Assembly: GCF_036373705.1 (NCBI RefSeq)
Contig: NC_089864.1
Coordinates: 4,183,001 to 4,247,000 of the forward strand
From: Amia ocellicauda
Taxonomy: Eukaryota > Chordata > Actinopteri > Amiiformes > Amiidae
Direction of reading: 5' to 3'
DNA: 64,000 bases
The notes under the pieces are model-generated. The model did no database searches. It saw only the letters and a list, made by a program, of their open reading frames with translations, and was not told the DNA's origin. How positions within the stretch are numbered: the stretch's first letter is position 1; each line of letters opens with the position of its first letter. The translations under genes and the position numbers were made by a program. Below, in pieces: positions 60,326-64,000 of this stretch.

Positions 60326-63300
60326 ATGGCCGGGCAGTGCGGAGCGCCGCTGCTGCTCTCCCTCCTCCGTGAGTACCGCCACTTACTCCACTGCTGCTCT
60401 CTCTGTCTCTCACCTTGTCTCTGTCTCGCCCACTTTTCCAATGCACTTTACATTACTCAATTTACTAGGGTAACTCTAGTAAACCATGTCTGTTTTTCAC
60501 TAATATGTACACTGTTTTTGCATTGATGTGACTTTACAAGTTTCAGTTTAATACATTAGATACATCAATAAGATCAGGTGATGCACTGACTTGCACTTAC
60601 TGTAATTTTTCAGAAACGTATTTGGTGTGACTACTGTAAGTCGACTTGGGGATGGGCATCAAAGAATAAACACATTGAACTAAATGTCTGTTTAGGGGCA
60701 TTTCATGTAAACGCGCACAGTACTGTAATAGTGTAATCGGTGAAAACCAGAGTAAAACTTTATTGAATGTATTAAGCTCAATATAATATTTCGGTCACAA
60801 TTTACAAAAAGGTACCGTGATTCCTAATGAATAAATATATGGATATCACAGGATAAAAACATGAATATGTTATGCACTTATGTCAGGGGTCCTTAATTGA
60901 CCTAACAAATCAATATACCAATTAAGTAATTAAGACCTAGGTTGGAACAAAAAATAGCAGGGCAGGGGGTACTCCAGGGCCGGTTTGAAAACCACTGGGT
61001 TAGGGTACTTGCGGGTTCATGTGCTCAACATCAGAACTCAGATTATGTGCATTATGTATTTGTTTGAATTGTATGGTATTCATATATTCATTTATGAGGA
61101 ATCACGGTACTTTATTGTAAAGTGTTAGCAACATTTATGTCGGATGAGAAGAATCTGCAGATTTTATAACTTGGATTGTTTTGCAAGATAAAATTATCCC
61201 TGCAGTTTCGTGCATGACGGGAGAGATATAAATCACCTGATGCACTCACTGTGTGCCGTTTTCAGAGTGCTTTAGTTTGAGATATATTACATTTATTAAT
61301 TTACATTGTAGTCTAATCGTGTCCCTGTGAGAATTTTAAGAAAACTTTAATATTCATGCATTATTCATTGATTAAGGTAAGTCAATGACTAAATAAATGT
61401 TTCTGTGAGACCATTGTACATATTCTTTAAAGATATTTTGTATTTTGGAATTGTATTTAAAATAGTTAATCAAAAGTCATTTGTATTTGGTAATTTGATT
61501 TGATTTTGTAATGAAACACATTTACAGAGTATTTGCCCAAGCCCAAGTTGGTGTGTGATACAAAATGTACACAAAATACCTATTCAATTACATGACTGTC
61601 GGGTGAACTGAACCGTGTTTAACAGACGGCAAGAGAGCGCAGCAGATGCAGGAGCTCGGCTGTGGCTCCAGGCTGTAGAATACTCTGAGTTATCAGTCAA
61701 TCAATCAATCAATCAATCAACTCCAAACTCAATGATGCTAACCATGGTACATTTTTATTTTAGATTATCATAGTAAGGATTAAAAATAATAATTGCTCCG
61801 CTGCTGTAGTGGTGTCTGTCCTGAGCCGCTCCTCTGTGTCCCGCTGCTGTAGTGGTGTCTGTCCTGAGCCGCTCCTCTGTGTCCCGCTGCTGTAGTGGTG
61901 TCTGTCCTGAGCCGCTCCTCTGTGTCCCGCTGCTGTAGTGGTGTCTGTCCTGAGCCGCTCCTCTGTGTCCCGCTGCTGTAGTGGTGTCTGTCCTGAGCCG
62001 CTCCTCTGTGTCCCGCTGCTGTAGTGGTGTCTGTCCTGAGCCGCTCCTCTGTGTCCCGCTGCTGTAGTGGTGTCTGTCCTGAGCCGCTCCTCTGTGTCCC
62101 GCTGCTGTAGTGGTGTCTGTCCTGAGCCGCTCCTCTGTGTCCCGCTGCTGTAGTGGTGTCTGTCCTGAGCCGCTCCTCTGTGTCCCGCTGCTGTAGTGGT
62201 GTCTGTCCTGAGCCGCTCCTCTGTGTCCCGCTGCTGTAGTGGTGTCTGTCCTGAGCCGCTCCTCTGTGTCCCGCTGCTGTAGTGGTGTCTGTCCTGAGCC
62301 GCTCCTCTGTGTCCCGCTGCTGTAGTGGTGTCTGTCCTGAGCCGCTCCTCTGTGTCCCGCTGCTGTAGTGGTGTCTGTCCTGAGCCGCTCCTCTGTATCC
62401 CGCTGCTGTAGTTCTGGTCCAGCGGGAGAGTCTGTGTGAAGCGGCCGAGCGGCGGACTGTCAGAGCCGGGGACACCGTCACCCTGGACTGCGACATCGGA
62501 TTTAAGCAAGAGACTCTGTGGTTTGGGCAGCGCGACGCGGAGACGCCATTCCTGAGCATTTTAGCAACAAAAAAAACGGCAGTAGACGAACTCTTCTCAC
62601 GGTTCTCCAGAGGCGACGACCCCCGCTTCACTGTGGTGTGGGAGTCGGATAAAGACCCCCGCGGCTCCGCCAGTCTGCGCATCCAGAGCATCACCGAGGC
62701 GGACCTGGCGCTGTACTACTGCGTGGAGAGAGGAGAGGGAGGGCTTGTGTTGGGGAATGGGACCCGGCTCGTCTACGGTGAGAGAGGACTCCTGTATTCA
62801 GCCTTTCTGTCTTTCGTTACTGATGTGATCAATTGATATGATTGACATTGTGTTTCTAATTATAACGTTCACAACAAAGCGTTACAGTGGGGGACAGAAC
62901 CGGGCTCTGGTGATAGTTGCCTACTGATTTGTTCGGCTTTTATTCGAACTTTCTTATGATATTAAACTGTGATCTGGATCGATGCTGACTGTGCTTTAGG
63001 TGTCGGTTATAATTTTGATTATAATGGTCAGGATGATTGTGTTTACAGAAACCAGTAACCAGCACCCAGCCCCCTGTGTGCTGAGCTGGGCGCTGCTGGG
63101 CTGTGTGTCTGCAGGCTGCCTCCTGCTCTCCGGCTGTCTCTGCTGTCTCTGGAGAAGGAGAGGTGAGACACAGCTATGCGGACTAGATGCACTTGTGATG
63201 GTTGGATTCATTGTTACATTCAAATCAAATTTGAAGGGTTTTAGTTACAGTTGTAATCAACACTAATGGTTTATTTGGAGGCAACTGTATATCTACTTAA

Positions 63301-63730
63301 AATTTTAGTGATTGTTACATGTATTGTGCTCCCCTAACTCTCTGTCTGTGTCTCTGTGTCCAGGTGGTGTTCAGTGTGTCGGGGCGCAGAGGAGTCCAGG
63401 GCAGAGCACGAGTGAAGGAGCAGCGCAGGTATTGTGTACAGTCCTGATGGACACACTGTAGAGAGAGGAGCACACAGGGGAGCCGCTCGACACACTGTAG
63501 AGAGAGGGCCCAGATCGCAGCCAGTACTACAGTATAGTCAACAGATTTGAGCCTCTTACTATTTAAACTTTAAACTTTGAATGGCTGTTTATGGCATGTG
63601 TGTTTTTGTTGTTTATCTCTTACAGGGGGAAGATGCAGAGTCAGATTACGCCACTGTAGAAGTTCACACAGACTACAACTATGCCAATTCAGAGCAGGCT
63701 GTGTATATTCTCCAGGGTAGACCGCAGTAG
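60326..63730 (+). CDS. V2: single-V-domain inhibitory-type receptor
   Basis: Exons 60326-60368, 62412-62777, 63049-63162, 63364-63428, 63626-63730; phases 1,1,1,0; 230 residues. Leader MAGQCGAPLLLSLL; V domain 15-136 with TLDC, ETLWFGQ, ADLALYYC and a J-like LGNGTRLVYG; Cys-rich uncharged helix about 147-170; tail with the ITIM-type SDYATV (Tyr about 204) and YAN, a Grb2-type YxN (Tyr about 215). The first 81 bases of the V exon and most of the membrane and first tail exons are identical to V1, while the rest of the V domain and the last exon differ strongly. A 43-bp minisatellite with 14 units precedes the V exon. Expected inhibitory surface receptor; family name uncertain (novel immune-type-receptor-like). 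Confidence 0.8.
60369..61796. other. first intron of V2
   Basis: AT-rich, with the right half of a hAT-type MITE at about 60890-60998 (AATTAAGTAATTAAGACCTA through TTTGAAAACCACTG) and a (CAAT)n run at 61697-61720. No exon was recognised. Confidence 0.5.
61807..62408. repeat. 43-bp minisatellite, 14 units, abutting the V2 V exon
   Basis: TAG recurs every 43 bases from 61807 to 62366, then at 62409 as the true acceptor. The unit is the same as in V1; the last unit has TGTATCC instead of TGTGTCC. Each unit repeats CTGAG, the pyrimidine tract and CTGCTGTAG. Confidence 0.95.
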
Positions 63731-64000
63731 AGGGATGGGTGAGAAAGGAGTTGTTTAAGCTCAGGAAGATGAGCATCATGCTTCCCTTGAACAGAGTTGC
63801 ATAGCTCATTGTACATAGCTTGTGCAGTGTGTGTCGGGTAGAGACTATATCCCAGCACAGCCCACAGTGAAAATGTGTCTTGGGGTTCACAACTGTAGTG
63901 TCTCTCTACAGAAGGTGAATGCTGTATTCCACGTGTTTGTTTAGGGGCCACGGCGCTGTGCAATGCCCTGAAAGGAACATCAAACCAGAGGAGCTTTTCC
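63731..64000. other. 3' flank of V2
   Basis: Untranslated or intergenic; no polyadenylation signal AATAAA and no further exon were seen before the window ends. Confidence 0.4.

Noticed and set aside
61760-62694. Antisense open frames of 249 and 304 residues over the V2 minisatellite
   Set aside because: They arise because a 43-bp unit without antisense stops is read in all three frames in turn; the protein is a pure 43-residue repeat and overlaps the V exon in antisense.
62700-62800. Rearranging V-J receptor gene
   Set aside because: The V and J-like parts lie in one exon, a normal donor follows directly, and no recombination signal was noticed.

Overview
The window looks like a ray-finned fish chromosome segment. 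It carries split vertebrate-type genes with 43-nt leader exons and symmetric phase-1 immunoglobulin exons, typical fish Tc1, hAT, DIRS and L1-Tx1 elements, AT-rich spacers and many (AAT)n microsatellites. No prokaryotic operon structure is visible. I cannot name the species; the repeat spectrum would fit a non-teleost ray-finned fish or an early-branching teleost, but that is only an impression.

The real content is a tandem cluster of cell-surface immunoglobulin-superfamily receptors of two kinds. Family G (called G1 to G5 here) has a leader, one V-type domain with canonical cysteines, then two Ig-like domains that lack the canonical disulfide, a transmembrane helix and a tail without tyrosine. 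G1 (4648-7057, +), G2 (14844-16718, -) and G3 (19564-22264, +) are complete. G4 (25059-26441, +) has all three Ig exons but no membrane exon, and an L1-Tx1 retrotransposon lies downstream. G5 (45876-51914, +) lacks the second Ig domain, and a DIRS-type retrotransposon fragment lies in the gap. A broken relative lies at 53245-54310. Family V has a leader, one V domain ending in a J-like Gly-Asn motif, a cysteine-rich transmembrane helix and an ITIM-bearing tail. V1 (32278-35471, +) and V2 (60326-63730, +) are complete; an orphan last exon of a third copy lies at 56966-57094.

Layout: 1-4.6 kb AT-rich spacer and repeats; 4.6-7.1 kb G1; 7.5-10.6 kb two Tc1 transposons, the second with an intact transposase; 10.6-14.8 kb spacer with a hAT-type MITE; 14.8-16.7 kb G2 reversed; 19.6-22.3 kb G3; 25.1-26.4 kb G4; 27.1-31.6 kb L1-Tx1 LINE; 32.3-35.5 kb V1; 38-39 kb DIRS fragment; 39-45.8 kb spacer; 45.9-51.9 kb G5 with a DIRS insert and a nested hAT; 53-54.3 kb pseudogene; 55-58 kb duplicated V-gene flanks; 58.7-59.7 kb inserted element; 60.3-63.7 kb V2.

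The genes probably act as leukocyte surface receptors: V1 and V2 look inhibitory (ITIM), while family G has no signalling motif and would be a ligand/counter-receptor, or need an unseen partner. Paralogues are mosaics: near-identical blocks alternate with diverged ones, which suggests gene conversion. The most unusual feature is a 43-bp minisatellite directly before the V exon in both V1 (7 units) and V2 (14 units), in which every unit repeats the 3' splice acceptor.
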